Source: Aaosphaeria pasadenensis (lineage: Eukaryota; Ascomycota; Dothideomycetes; Pleosporales). From it: a DNA stretch of 64,000 bases. The stretch lies in the NCBI GenBank assembly GCA_022813625.1, contig JAKLMB010000005.1, positions 434,001 through 498,000 on the forward strand, read 5' to 3'. This document shows, in pieces, positions 1-12,113 of the stretch. Below the pieces are notes generated by a model that saw only the letters and a list, made by a program, of their open reading frames with translations, did not search any database and was not told the origin of the DNA. The stretch's first letter is position 1. Each line of letters starts with the position of its first letter. The position numbers and the translations under genes were made by a program.

Positions 1-879
1 AAGAGCACACAGCTTGCTAAACCCGGTAGGCAAGCCTCAGTCCAATGTCCTTTTGTCACTGACATCAGAGAGCCGAATGGTTTCACTATTTGATCGATGC
101 AGCTGTGGCAATTTCACTGGAACAATCCGAAGGAATCGTAAGGATCTACGACTCTGCAAATGCAGCCAAAATGAGCATCTTAGAAACGTTGAGCTCGCTG
201 GCCGTCAAAAGCAAATATTCATGGCCTGTCTTTGCGGCCATGGAACTGGACTTCGATCAGATCATGCGACTTCGCCGAGCTCTGGTCACTGATCTGTACC
301 AAGCCCTACTTGCTCAGGGTCGACTGCGTGTAGGGTCAGTGATTGACAATGATGGTGAGTTCTTGCGAGGGATTCGAGCAGACTCTTACTTAATTCCACA
401 AAGGGCCCGAAAACCCACCTAAAAGACTCCGCTTGCGAGACGATACCGCGGTCACCAAGTGTTGTCCCACGCAGTGTGGTCTGCATCTCTACTGCCTTTG
501 CGACACCGACTTGCACAGTGAAGTCTTTATCGCCAATGCTATGAAAACACTGCTCGAGCGCTCGGGAGTCAAAGCATCTGGTGTAATAAAATCCTGCAAG
601 ACCTCTGACGAGCTAGCGGATCGCATTGTTGATGGGCTATATGAAAGCTATGGTTGGCCTTCCATGCTGGGACTAGGATCTCTCCAAGAACAACAATCTC
701 GGTCGGAAAAACCACCTCTTGACTCGCCTCATCTTTCAGCCTCTTATGAGTTCAATGTGCCGGACAACGATGTAGCGATTAAGAGCGACAGGGAAACTAC
801 GAGAATCTCACCAAAACAGAAACCATTGCCATCATCCAACAACCACAGCAGGAATGTCAAGGGGAAAGTGCATGAATGA
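1..879 (+). CDS. 3' end of an unrecognised spliced gene (5' end outside window)
   Basis: Three exon pieces join in frame: from the left edge to 25, 69-354 and 404-879, with introns at 26-68 (branch-like CTGAC before ATCAG) and 355-403 (GTGAGT..AAAG). The frame stays open across both junctions and stops at TGA 877-879, giving about 260 visible residues. The first part is helical and includes WPVFAAMELDFDQIMRLRR; the middle has a Cys-rich patch (CCPTQCGLHLYCLC). The C-terminus is Ser/Lys-rich and looks disordered. There is no signal peptide or membrane segment in the visible part. I do not recognise the family. Frame continuity over two introns supports a real gene; the first junction (GTAGGC donor) is the less certain. 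Confidence 0.6.
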
Positions 880-1126
880 AGGAATGCAAAAGACTCGAAC
901 AGGGCCTTAATGTAGTAGATGATGTAACGGCGCCGCCTGCGCTACCAGATGTACTCAAGATCATGACCACACTAATCCTTCAGATTGAGTGATGTAAACA
1001 TCAGTTGTTAGCCCTTGAACCGTTGATTCAGGCCGGGCACGAACACAATTAAAACAAACCTCATATATTATAGCACATTTGACTATAGTTGTCGTCATCC
1101 TATCATTTCATCGTGAAACCGTGCAC

Positions 1127-2428
1127 TTAGAGCAACAACCAATCCACTCCTATTACACATTTCCGTCCATCTACGCCCATGTCGATATCCCAAAAAGGCG
1201 CTCGTAAGCCAACGACAGACCCAACCCGAACACGAATGCCACCGGCGCCCCTCGAGCCCCCTTTCCCCGCGAGCAACACATAGGTTGAACCATCCTCAGC
1301 TACGCTATCCAGAAGCCTACTCGCATTATAGAGCCCTACATCAGTCTCTCCTTTGACCATGGTCCAGCCGCCATTATAGCACTCTACCTCCCCATTATTC
1401 CCACCGATGCCGCCGGTTTCCGTGATGCGGAGCTTGAATTTCACGCCGTCGTCCTTGTCGCGGCTCCAAGGCATGGTGTCTTTGGCTTGCGCCTGGTAGC
1501 CCGTGCTCGCCGTCTCGATGATCCACGATTGCATTGTCGAGGCCAGGCCGTCGGGAATGTACTTCTGACCCTTCCTCGACGGGGAAAATGTCTCGGGAAG
1601 CGGTGTTGCTAGCTTTCGAGGCGAAGGCGGAAGACGGGGGATCAGAAACGTGGGACGAGTGGCCATTGGGTTTGCGACCGCGGTCATCCCCGCCTCAGCA
1701 ACGGGTGCTGCTGGAAGTGAAAGTTTGGGAGCTGGGACGATGAATCTATGCGAAGAGGTACCCGGAGCCAGAGACGTCGTCGGGGCGGGAGTCTGTGGTG
1801 GTCGTTGGGCATGCAAACGATCCTGGATTGGAGATGTGGGCGGTTCTTGCGACAATCGGGGCCGCTTTGTTCTCCGGACCGAGAAGAGCATTTCGATGTC
1901 TTCGTCGTCCTCGCCTTCCTCCTCAGCTTTATTCCCTTCTTCTTCTGAAGCGAATGTCTGCGATTGCTCGATCGTTTGCGCGATGTCGACGTCGTCGCTA
2001 GCATTGCAATCACTGTTCTCAAGCGACGCGGAAGGGCTTTCCTGGGATGTCTCCTCTATGCTCTCGATACGCTGCAGTTTCCTCCTTGATTGAGCGGGGC
2101 GGGGCGTATGCTCGAACTGTGGTTCATCGCCATTGTCGTCTTCGTCGTGGACTGCATCGTGCTTCTGCTTGCTCTTTCCGATCCGGCTGTCTATTCGGCT
2201 TCGCGACGGCGTAATTACGAAGCGCTTTGCTGGTGTGACTGTAGATAGTAGAGCACTGGTCGGCTTTGTTCGAAGGGGTGTGTCGATTGCGTTGAGCTCC
2301 AAGGCATGGGATGGTGTCGAGGCGGTGACACTGTGGCGGAGGCTCGATTGCGGCTTTGGACGCGACTTCTGAGGTGGCGCTGTTGATGGCGCTAAGAAGC
2401 GGTGCGGTGAGGGCTTTTGCGGTGGCAT
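1127..2428 (-). CDS. Uncharacterised intronless protein with a disordered N-terminus and a compact beta-rich C-terminal domain
   Basis: A 433-residue protein from ATG 2428 to TAA 1127-1129 with no intron. Residues 1 to about 280 are Pro/Ser/Thr-rich with acidic stretches (EEEGNKAEEEGEDDEDIEM) and basic patches such as RRTKRPR that could be nuclear localisation signals. The last 150 residues look folded: a helix near KYIPDGLASTMQSWIIETA, then beta-like strands ending in VVGLRAPFWDIDM and VIGVDWLLL. That strand pattern could be an OB-like fold, but I cannot name a family. Its layout, a charged disordered arm plus one small C-terminal domain, suggests a nuclear protein. It converges on the gene ending at 879 and is divergent from the C2 gene at 4525. 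Confidence 0.75.
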   Translation of the reverse strand: MPPQKPSPHRFLAPSTAPPQKSRPKPQSSLRHSVTASTPSHALELNAIDTPLRTKPTSALLSTVTPAKRFVITPSRSRIDSRIGKSKQKHDAVHDEDDNGDEPQFEHTPRPAQSRRKLQRIESIEETSQESPSASLENSDCNASDDVDIAQTIEQSQTFASEEEGNKAEEEGEDDEDIEMLFSVRRTKRPRLSQEPPTSPIQDRLHAQRPPQTPAPTTSLAPGTSSHRFIVPAPKLSLPAAPVAEAGMTAVANPMATRPTFLIPRLPPSPRKLATPLPETFSPSRKGQKYIPDGLASTMQSWIIETASTGYQAQAKDTMPWSRDKDDGVKFKLRITETGGIGGNNGEVECYNGGWTMVKGETDVGLYNASRLLDSVAEDGSTYVLLAGKGGSRGAGGIRVRVGSVVGLRAPFWDIDMGVDGRKCVIGVDWLLL

Positions 2429-4524
2429 TTTGGGGTTTTCATTTGAATTGGCGATCTCTGGGGTGATGCTAGGAAAATGATGGTATGAGAAGCGTTAGGT
2501 AGATCCGGGTATCATACAATTCGCACATATTTCGAAGCGGGGAGTCGTTGGAATAGAAGATACGCGATGGCGCGCAGTCACGGGTTACAACCGGCAGGTC
2601 GAGACAACACTAACCCTTTTAGGTATACTGTTTTTATCACATTCGACCAGGACAACACTGCACATTTGCGAATGAATGCAATCCGATGAGTGCTAAAACT
2701 AGCCCTTAAAATTCATGTCAATTCGAAAATTTGGATGTTGCTTTTCATGTTTGGGTGTGGTCTACTAGAAGGCAAGTACAAGCTGGGGTGACCATGTCTG
2801 TCATTGGAAATTTTTGCCCAAGCGAGAAAGCTAAGAGCTTGCAGAGTTCTACTTTTTTCCAGATCACTAACGATGTAACTTCCTTCCTGAAGGTTGTAAG
2901 CGGCGGTACGGAATACCTAGTGGTATTAGATCTATAACAATATTGTATCTATTGATGGTACGGACTACGGAGTGTACGGAGTACAGAGTATAGTATTCTA
3001 TTGCCGGGCGTAGTGAATAATGCAGGTGGCTGGAGTTGCTTCCCAGATATCGCCTGAGTTCAGAGCAAATGATACCTTGGTCTCTCCGGGTGCCTGTTGG
3101 TATCGCAACAGTAAGCCGTAGCGTATGAGACAAATAAGGAATGTCGACTCCAATAAGTGTTGCACCGAGGTATGGGTCCTAGTTGACAATGAACGTGATA
3201 CGGACGTAGATAGGTAGCCTGACTCGGGATTTCCCTAAAGAAGAGGTAGCAACCATGTCTCTATAACTACGCGAGGTTATACGGGCTGAAGACAAAGAGC
3301 ACTGGCCACAGCCGGGGTATAGAACAGATCGAGTAGATCGAGGAAACAGCCAGCCACCAGAATCTGCTTATCACGGTAATTAGAGCTCGAAATCAGACCA
3401 CACTACCCGGATGTAGTCAGTACAGCAAAGGGGATCGTTGCAACGAGAATAAGAACATCCCCGCGATAAACAAAGAACATTCGTGATACAGGACAGAGTC
3501 GATCGAGCGCACTATTGTTGGCCGTTGGTTGGAAGTGGGCCGCTGCCGATGGTAGTCACGGCGATGACGGCTCACTATACTCTGTACGTACATTGGGATG
3601 GCGGGAGATGTACACAATAGGGGGGCCGCACGATTGTGGATAGGCATACGGTCTCTATTTGGATACCATTGAGCGGTGGAAGCTTGCTTGATGGGATACA
3701 TCGGGAAAAGCAACATGATGGGATGCAGCCAGGTGAGCCCCAACCTCCTCAAATTGGAGAAGAGAGAGGGAATGCAATTGAATCAGGCCATGTGAAACCG
3801 CGTAAGCAATACGGGGAGTAGTTGACAGGATGTTCGCAGGAGACAGCCTTGTGGATCTCTGAATTAGAAACCTGTGTGTTGCGGGATGCAAGGAACAGGA
3901 TCGTCGGCGATGTGGGTAGTTTGCATGTATTCGCATGTATTTACATCTGGGGGGCGTGGGACTCGACGCGTTGATTGGTTGGATTCTGAGGTCACCGCGT
4001 GGCTGGGGGGCAGTGGCGCCTCCAGCCTCCAACCTCCTCGCAACCCACCACCAATAGTTAACCGATACATCAACAAACAACCACCAAGATGCGCTACAAC
4101 TATCACTCCTGAGCCGCATTCTTCTCTCGACCCTTTTCGAGTCTTTCACTTCACATTCTAACGTCACTCCTTTTATTCCACCGGCCCATATCTGCGCAAT
4201 CTATTTGGTCTCAATGCCCACCGTCCTTGCCGCAACCTTCGACTCGCACTGCTGCGCATAAACCAGCCAACCCCACTATTCACTACTCAGCACGGCTTGC
4301 GCGGCCTCAACAGTGCTCATACCTACCTAGGTGAATCGTATGCGAACGTCGTCGAACGAGTCCACGGTCGAACGAGCCCATCACGATATTCATAAGCCAT
4401 TTCCACCATTTATTACATTCTCCATCCGGATTCCGACGAGAGTACATGCATTGCACATCGCTCGACGCCTTCCCCTGAGAACATCACCACCAAACATCTA
4501 ACGTTAGTTTGAAGGAGAGGAATC
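2429..4524. other. Divergent intergenic region of 2.1 kb, no supported gene
   Basis: The region separates the minus-strand gene at 2428 from the C2 gene at 4525, so it should hold both promoters. TACGGAGT occurs at 2966-2973 and TACGGAGTA at 2975-2983. Short open frames here, up to 170 codons on the minus strand near 3655-4167, have odd composition and no splice partners. The last 300 bases are C/T- and A/C-rich, as expected of a fungal 5' leader. Confidence 0.5.
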
Positions 4525-7500
4525 ATGGCGTCGAAAGCCATGTTTGGAGGCAACCATACGGCAGGCATATTCTCTGATATGACTGTCGATGGACCCACAA
4601 TAGGAACATTGGTCGCTATCATCGACCGGGCGAAGAACTTGCCTAACCGAAGGACAATGGGGAAACAGGATCCCTACTGTGCTGCACGACTAGGCAAGGA
4701 GGCCAAGAAGACCACTACAGATAAAAGAGGAGGGCAAACACCCAGGTGGTGAGTATACCTTATTTCACGAACCAGGGACAACACGGCTGACGTGAACCAG
4801 GGACCAAGAAATGCGATTCACCGTACACGATTCCCCGGACTACCACCAGCTCAAGGTGTCCGTATTCAATGACGATAAGAAGACCGAGTTGATTGGCGAG
4901 ACATGGGTCAGTCTTGATGGGGTTTTGACACAGGGCGGCGGTCAGAGTGACTCGTGGCATGGTCTGAATTGCAAGGGCAAATATGCAGGCGAGATCCGCA
5001 TCGAACTCACCTTCTACGACACCCGTCCTAAAGCGGAGAAGCCCGTAGTCGAGAGAAGGAGAGAGAGCACACGTCCAGACGGACCGAGTCCTGCAGTGGG
5101 AGGACCTCGAGACAGGGAACACACGCCCGTCAAGCGAAGACCTCTACCCTCGGACCCGACCGCTGCATCACCGTCTCCAGTCAACACGCCAGAGCACCGC
5201 GGCCTTTCAAGTCAACAAAGCGGACCTCGCCCTATGCAACCTCGACAAGCCGAGCACACACCCACACATCAACGTCGAAGCCATCATCATGACAGTCAGC
5301 CTCAGCGGCGGCCAGTTCCAGATGCGTCGCCCTTGGCAGGTGGTGCACCGATGTCGAGTCACAACACCCCTCAGCATCGAATTGCACCTACGGCCCAGCA
5401 GCCTGCGTCTAGTTCAAATACGCCACAATATTCACAGGAAGCATTCGATATGTCGTATACTGCACCGAAGCCATACGAAGTCCAACCAATTGAGCCAGCG
5501 CCTCAACACCCTCAGTCATTCGAGAACCGGCCTTCATCGCATCACGACCTACGCTCCTCTCGTGGCTTCTCCCGAAGTCAAGTGGAACTACCACATTCCC
5601 ACTCGGCCCCCATTGTGCCTACACAGCATGCCTACGAGCCAGTGTACGAACCTACCTACGAAAATACTTATGAACCTGAACCTTCTCCTCCAGCGGGCCA
5701 ATTCTCGAATTCATATAGCGAGCGATCCCCTCTTCACGAACAACGCTACATTGAAGATTCGATGCAAATGCAGACCACGCGCCAGGACCCATCTTTCCAA
5801 GTGCAGCCCCTCAGGACAAGTCGAAGTCATGATCTTAGTTCATCTTACGATCTTCAGCAGCCATCTAATGATTACGACGACCATCATAACACGTATGATC
5901 CCTATTCTGGACACGGTCGATCCCTCAACATGATGCAGCCCACTGTCCAGGACGAAGACGAAGTTCCTCCGCCACCCCCAGTGCACAGGAGTAATGCAGC
6001 TACAGTGCCGCAGCCGGCTTCCCCACCCGCTTACCACAACGATGCCCCTGCACCACTCAACATCAACCGGTACCGTGAAGAAGCACCACAGCAAACATAT
6101 GAATCACAGCAATCATACGAATCATATGATCCTCCTGCCCAGCCATATGAAGCGAACGAGTATGCCCTCGTCCCGCACTCAGAGCGTCGCTACACGCATC
6201 CAAGACCCGTAGCTCAACCCGTGAGTCGTCCGGTCTCGCGCGATGCAATGGTTCCGTCTCCTCTCCGTCAGGAAACCTCTGCACTCCCTTCTAGCTTGGT
6301 CCCCGGCTATGACTCTACTCGTGACGATAGTCAAGCTCTCGTATGGACGGGTAACAGCGAGTCGAGAGCTTATCAGCAGCAACAGTTGCCGGCGTACGAG
6401 ACTCCACCAAGGCTACGACAATACTCAGAGCCAGACTATCGCACACCTCCGCAGTACGAGACTCCATCACGTCCTCAAGGTTTAGAGCATCATCACTCGA
6501 TGGCGTCGACCGATGCGCTGGAGTACTATCCTCACCCCCCACCGCAAGAACCGCGCCATACTTCGCCCGTACACGACCCTCCTCCGCTCATCAAGCCAAG
6601 GGCTGTGAGCCCTGGCGATACCCGTGGCTATGCAGATAGTCGAACCTCTAGAGCTCCCGCGCGTAGTATGCCAACGCGTAAATCTGTCTCGCCACGTCCA
6701 CCACCAACCACGACTGATTCTGGAGAGCGAAGACTTTCGGGCGTACCATTCAACCCGGACAGCTTCGACATACTCAACCCAGCCGCTGCCAAGACGAGTC
6801 CCGCGCCTAATTCGAGCGGCGGAGTGAATCGGCGGGGCAGCAACATCGACATCAATGAGAAGGGCCAAGTGGTGACCTTCAGTGGACGTGTAATTGACGC
6901 ATCGGACCATTTGCCTCTTGACAGTTGGGCACCAGAACCCGAGCCTAAGGGGCCGCAAAAGGAACGACCATCAAGGGACCGACCGACGCTAAACGGAGCG
7001 CGAGACATTGAGGGAGCAATGATGCGAGAGCGAGACTATCGAAGAGACCGTGTTGAACGAGAACGAATCAGGAACGCTGTCAATGATGCTGCCGCGAGCG
7101 AAACGCCTGCCATTAGCAATGCGCTGACGACCTACCGAGGGCACTCCTACAGCAACAGCAACAGCAATAACCATACCCCGACACACTCAAACGCGCTCGT
7201 CCTCTCCGACCACAGCTCGACCCCACCCGGCTCAGGCGGGCGAAACAGACTGCAAAAACGCAGCCCACGACCCGTATCCAACTACGGCCCGATGGACTCG
7301 TCGCCCTCCAACATCCCCATGCCGAGCTCCCACGTCCTGCGCGAGCGGGAGAACCCACGCGGCTACGGCAGCAGCCCCAACTACGGCGGAGGCAACAGGC
7401 ACTCGATCGCGGCGCCCCCGATCCCCGCAAAGATACCCCTGGACGGAGGCATGCAGAACGAAGACATGAGCGCCCTGAGTCTGGAGCTGCAATCCATCGA

Positions 7501-7567
7501 CATCGGACCTGGCAGCGGCGGACGATCACGTGGCAACGCCGCCAGGCCAAGGTACGCAGGGTATTAA
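4525..7567 (+). CDS. C2-domain protein resembling the fungal ingression protein Fic1/Inn1
   Basis: Exons 4525-4748 and 4801-7567 join across a 52-nt intron (GTGAGT..CCAG) that splits a Trp codon, giving 996 residues. The start is the first in-frame ATG in a good context (GGAATCATGGCG). Residues about 20-145 form a C2 domain: GTLVAIIDRAKNLPNRRTMGKQDPYC, then FTVHDSPDYHQLKVSVFND and GETWVSLDGVL. The remaining 850 residues are Pro/Gln/Ser/Tyr-rich and disordered, with many PxxP stretches that could bind SH3 domains. This layout, one N-terminal C2 domain and a Pro-rich tail, is that of ascomycete relatives of yeast Inn1 and fission yeast Fic1, which act in septum formation at the contractile ring. 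The fold is clear. The exact orthology is inferred. Confidence 0.85.
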
Positions 7568-9065
7568 CGAGATGATTTTTCTTTTGTTCCTTTCTTCCCA
7601 TTTTCTTTCTTTCAGGAAATACGTTTTTTAAAAGACGCCCGATTTTATGGCCATAGGGACATAGGTGTGTATCCGGGGCGCAATTGTATGAATACACGGA
7701 TGGACAGCACCGGTTTCGGAAATCGGTATGGATTGGATGGTTAAAGGATGGCGTTTTAGCTGCTGCTGGGAGGCGACCAACGCCCTTACAACAATGATTC
7801 AGTGAGGCGTGGCATCAGGGTAACTTTTACATTAACATTGCATCAAAGTATGTTTTTCTGCATGGCGGCGACCTGCAATACCAACACCCAAACCCACACC
7901 CACCGAGAGAGAGAGCAATCCAACTCAATGCAATAACTACCTACCTAACCTAATTTTTCTGATGCTGTGCGCGTGTGTATTTCTGTGTATGTGTGTACCT
8001 AATATATGTACAAAGTGGTGGAGGAGGGTGAAGGTTAGGCACTTTCCCTTCCCTTCCCTCCTTCCTTCCCTTTCCTTCCTTGCTTGCTCGTTTCGATATG
8101 AAAAATAAACATTGACACCCGCCTCCCCACTCACCTCCAATTCGAAACGCCGCTGGATATCGAACGATGATTTCGCATCTCGGTCTCAGTCCTGGGAAAA
8201 CAATCGTTGATCGTAGGGTAGCATTCGAGGAGGGATTTTTTTTTCATTTTTCATTGATCAAGCACGTGATGTGAGTGAGTGAGTGTGGTCGTCAAGAGTG
8301 AAGAAGCGCACGTACCGTACGTCTCATCTCGTCGCACCGATCCCCGTGGCGAAATAGAGGCATCGCCGTTTTGTTGTATGTGTACTGGGTATAGGTACCT
8401 CCGCTAGTTAGTACCTCGTAAGTCCGGTGAGGCGTATGGAGAGTTGCGAATGGCGGGGGGGGGGGGAGCGCGGAGGCAATTCGCGTGCCTCGCATGTATG
8501 AGGAGGTATGTGCATCTGTAACGTATGATAGCTGTATTCCGCCGGGGAAGGAACGATTTCTCTGAAAGCTGCTGCTATGGTACGCCGCGAGGCGATAGTC
8601 GAGAGAGTGCATGATCTCACTATTCGGGAAAAGGTACCCAAGAAAAAGAGAGGATTTCAATCTACCAAGAGAGCTTGCTTATACAACACAGCGACGATGA
8701 CCCTAGAATGAACGGCCGAACCACACATGGTCATCGTCACCCATCAAAACGTACGTACGAAACGTCCCAGACGCTTTTCTTGCCCTTTTGCACACAGAAA
8801 ATAAGTGGAAAAACATATGAAGTCCTTCCCACATGTTGTCATAAACATCCAGAGGAATGGTATCTCCCACCCTCCATCCAAAACATCGGTCACGGGGTAT
8901 AGGCTAGTATAACCTCTTTCGCGTCATAAAAATACGATTTCCACAAACGTCGGTGTCCACCTTCCTGGGCCATGACGGACAACGCCAAGTGGCCTGGCCG
9001 CCGGACAACGCGCGCATGGTTGATGTCATCTCTCCGTGCGTGAACCAATGTCCGCCGAATCGATT
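7568..9065. other. Convergent intergenic region with simple repeats
   Basis: This holds the 3' regions of the C2 gene (+) and the MAP kinase (-). A pyrimidine tract lies at about 8045-8091, a GAGTGAGTGAGTG run near 8273-8286 and a run of 12 G at 8455-8466. No gene is supported. Confidence 0.5.
8455..8466 (+). repeat. Homopolymer run of 12 G
   Basis: Twelve consecutive G between the C2 and MAP kinase genes. Such tracts are length-variable and prone to sequencing error. Confidence 0.8.
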
Positions 9066-10771
9066 CTATCTCATGGTGCGAGCATCGAGGCCTTGCAGGT
9101 CGCGCTCGAGATCACTTCCTTGCCAGCCTCCCTGCTGCATGACTGCCTCATGGGGTCGTGGGTCCTCGTAGCCGGTGCGGTCGTAGTTGTTGGGAATGGG
9201 GACGGCTTGACCGGGCTGTTGCTGGCCTGCTGCCGACTGGCCAGGCTGCTGGCGGACATGCTGGCGGAAGCGGTTCACCTCGGCAAGGATCATCTTCTTC
9301 ATCTCAGCAATGTCCTCGACGACTTCGAACTGGAAGTCAAAAGTGGTGGGGCAGGATGGCTCGTCCGAGGCGTCGTGCCAAATGTGGAGGTAGCGATGCT
9401 CGAGGGCATCTTCCACCGAAATGCGGCTTGAGGGGTCGAAGGCGAGCATGAGGTCGAGGAGATCGAGGGCGTCTGGGTTCGCCTGGCGGAAGAGAGAGGA
9501 GAAGGGAATCTTCTGCATGTATGGGAGATTGCGAACGTAGTCCTGCGCACGAGGCGAGCCAATGCGAGAAAGCGTCTCCTCATTGGGGGTTCCCAAGTAG
9601 TGCAAGATCTGGTTGAGCTGATCAACGTAATCCCGCCCCTTGAAGAAGGGCTTGCCTCCGAGCAGTTCGGCAAGAATGCAACCCACCGACCAGACATCGA
9701 CTACGGGTGGTCAGTCAACATGCCCCATCTCAGAAGGAAACCTTTAGGTAGAGGAGGCGGGGTGAACATACTGGCCTTGGTGTAGCTCTGGAAGCTCAAC
9801 ATGATCTCTGGCGCACGGTACCATCTGGTTGCGACATACTCGGTCATGTATCCAGCATTCTCTTCGGGGTCCATGGAGAAGCCTCTGGCAAGACCGAAAT
9901 CGCAAATCTTGAGCTCGCAGTCGGCGTTGACCAGCAAGTTACCGGGCTTCAAGTCTCGGTGGAGCACATTGGCGGAGTGGATGTACTTTAGACCGCAAAG
10001 AATCTGGTAAATGAACGACTGGAAATGCGCATCAGTGAGGGGCTGGCCGGATCGGATAATGGCTGCCAAGTCGCATTCCATAAGTTCTAGGGGTGATCAG
10101 CTGGGTCCAAGAGATCACCGATGCAAGACGTGTTGTATCGTACCCTCGTAAAGATAGCACTCGTTGAAGTTCTCGGGGCGGGGGATATCCATATCGTAGA
10201 GGCAAGTGATCTGTACACGATCTGTTAACGTGTGGTTTCGAAGGAGCGGGGCAGGGCAGCCGTACGTTTCGGTGACCTGCAATCAACACATGTCAGCGAA
10301 TTCTCCGCAATGAGGGCCAGCTCAGGCATACCTCTGAAATGTTGCAAAAGCTTGATCTCGCGCAGGGCACGCTTTGCCAAAATCTTCTTGCTAAAAACAT
10401 TGGTGACCTTTTTTATGGCGACGCCTTCGCCGGTCTGTGTGTTGGTTGCGGCACTGTTGGAAGAGGCGGGGATCAGTAGGAGTAGGGCTGAAAGGGGCGA
10501 CGGTGGCCTACCAAACGATTCCGTAGGCTCCTTGACCCTATTTCGATAGCCTTGTCAGTACATTTCCTTGGATATGAGGGCGCTTGTGTGCAGAGGGGCA
10601 TGTAACACCATTGATGCCGTAGAGGGTGACGTAGGGGTGGGTTGCGGGTTGGTGGTTGGTGGGGTGCGGCGAGCAAGGCAGTGAACGTACCAGTTCCTTT
10701 GTGACATTGTAGCGGTCGTCGACGATGAACTCCTGGGAAAAGACCTTGAAGACTTTCCTATTGTCTGCCAT
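9066..10771 (-). CDS. mpkA: Cell-wall-integrity MAP kinase (Slt2/MpkA/Mps1 type)
   Basis: Seven exons read on the minus strand: 10771-10691, 10537-10512, 10453-10332, 10276-10266, 10210-10144, 10086-9772 and 9700-9066, giving 418 residues, the usual length for Slt2/MpkA. The N-terminus MADNRKVFKVFSQEFIVDDR is typical of this subfamily. Kinase landmarks are all present: glycine loop GQGAYGIV (28-35), VAIKK, HRD (145-147), DFG (165-167), the activation-loop TEY (184-186) and RWYRAPE. The C-terminal tail is Gln-rich. In fungi this kinase is the last step of the Bck1-Mkk cascade downstream of protein kinase C; it is activated at TEY during wall stress and drives wall-repair transcription. Exon 4 is only 11 nt, yet frame and GT..AG signals require it to supply Gly-His-Arg-Asn. 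Confidence 0.95.
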
Positions 10772-12113
10772 GGTGGAGAGGGATTTAAAACGAAGGTTGC
10801 GCAGCGGGCGGGCGGGCGTGTGTAGGATGAGGGCGAAGTTAACGATGGATGGCGAAGCAGCACTAGCGGGGTGCGGATATGAGAGCACAGCTGAAACAAA
10901 GAGAGTGAGGGAGGGGGGTGGGATAGAATGGTATGCGATTGCTGAAAGAGCAGCGGGGTGGGATGGATGAGTTAAGTATATATGAGGGTGAGGATATGGA
11001 TATGAAGGGGGGAGGCGAGAGTGTCAGAAGTGAAAAGAAGAGAAGAGTGAGGGTTGGAAGAAATAATGTACGGGAGTAATAGTTATTATGTTAGGTAGGT
11101 AGCTGATCTGATGGTGGTTACAGTGTACCGTAATGGTTGTCTTGTGTTTTTTGGCGCCGGGGGAATGTTGGATGTATGGAAGGAGGTAGGCGTGTTCACG
11201 TTCACCTATGGGGTATAGTCATTATGGTAGGGACCGTGGTGGGTACTTACCGAGTAACTACTGGTAGTGGGAGGCGTAGGTCTGCTCCTTGTGCCTGCCT
11301 GTGCCTGTGCCTGTGCCTGCCAGCTGCTCCTGCCAACTACCAGTTGCCAACTAGTTACCTGCTCCTTCCTGCCTTGTGACTTATACTTGGGCGGCTCTTC
11401 AAACAAAATACAAGACTGGGGGGCGGAACCGAAAGGGGAAGGAGCGCCCCAGGAGTTTGTAACTATAAGCGGCGTGAGGATAGGCACCGAGTACAGCGCC
11501 AACACTACATTAAATAAAGTCACGATGGCGAAAACGTTGAGGCGATGCAGGCACGTTTCTGTTGCAACAACCGCCGTCGTCGTTGTGGTGGTGGTACGCA
11601 GAAGATGTTGCTTGAAGACAATAGCGGGAGAAGTGAAGTGGCTGAAGGAGGGAGGGGAGCTGTATTACTCCGTCAGTAAGGCAGATAGTGGCGGCGCACC
11701 CCAGCACCCAGGTAACTAGGATTTTGGTAGTGAATAGATCTACCCAGTACTCCGCACTATACTTCATAATATTAATCGAATAATGGTCAATAGCATACGA
11801 GAGGCGCACCAAGGAAAAGAGCAAAGACGCTGATGGCTGCAAGCTTACTCGGACTAGAGTGGCACCGTGGGTAACTAACTAGTGTGATAATGTAATCGTG
11901 TAACAGTGTATTCTGCCTTGTCTGCCTTTCTCACCCTTCTCTTTTCTTTCCCTTGATTACTCTGCTATTATCCACAAAGCCTGAGACCAACATCATTCAC
12001 AAGATGACCCGGAATCAAAGAGGACTCAGCAGTGTCAAATACCTTTTGTCCTGTTGCTGACTCCCGCCATCGTCGAGTATTGGCTTCTCATCGGTCGCAT
12101 TCCGGTTGCTTGA
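10772..12113. other. Upstream region of the MAP kinase and 3' flank of the DUF3433 gene
   Basis: The MAP kinase promoter must lie here. A TATATA stretch on the minus strand at about 10978-10983 is 200 nt above the start codon. A GTGCCT hexamer repeat occurs at about 11294-11318. Variants of the recurring TACTCCGTA motif are seen at about 11666 and 11751. Small open frames have no supporting signals. Confidence 0.4.

Noticed and set aside
3655..4167. 170-codon open frame on the minus strand
   Set aside because: Unusual composition, no recognisable segments and no splice partners; it lies in a divergent promoter region.
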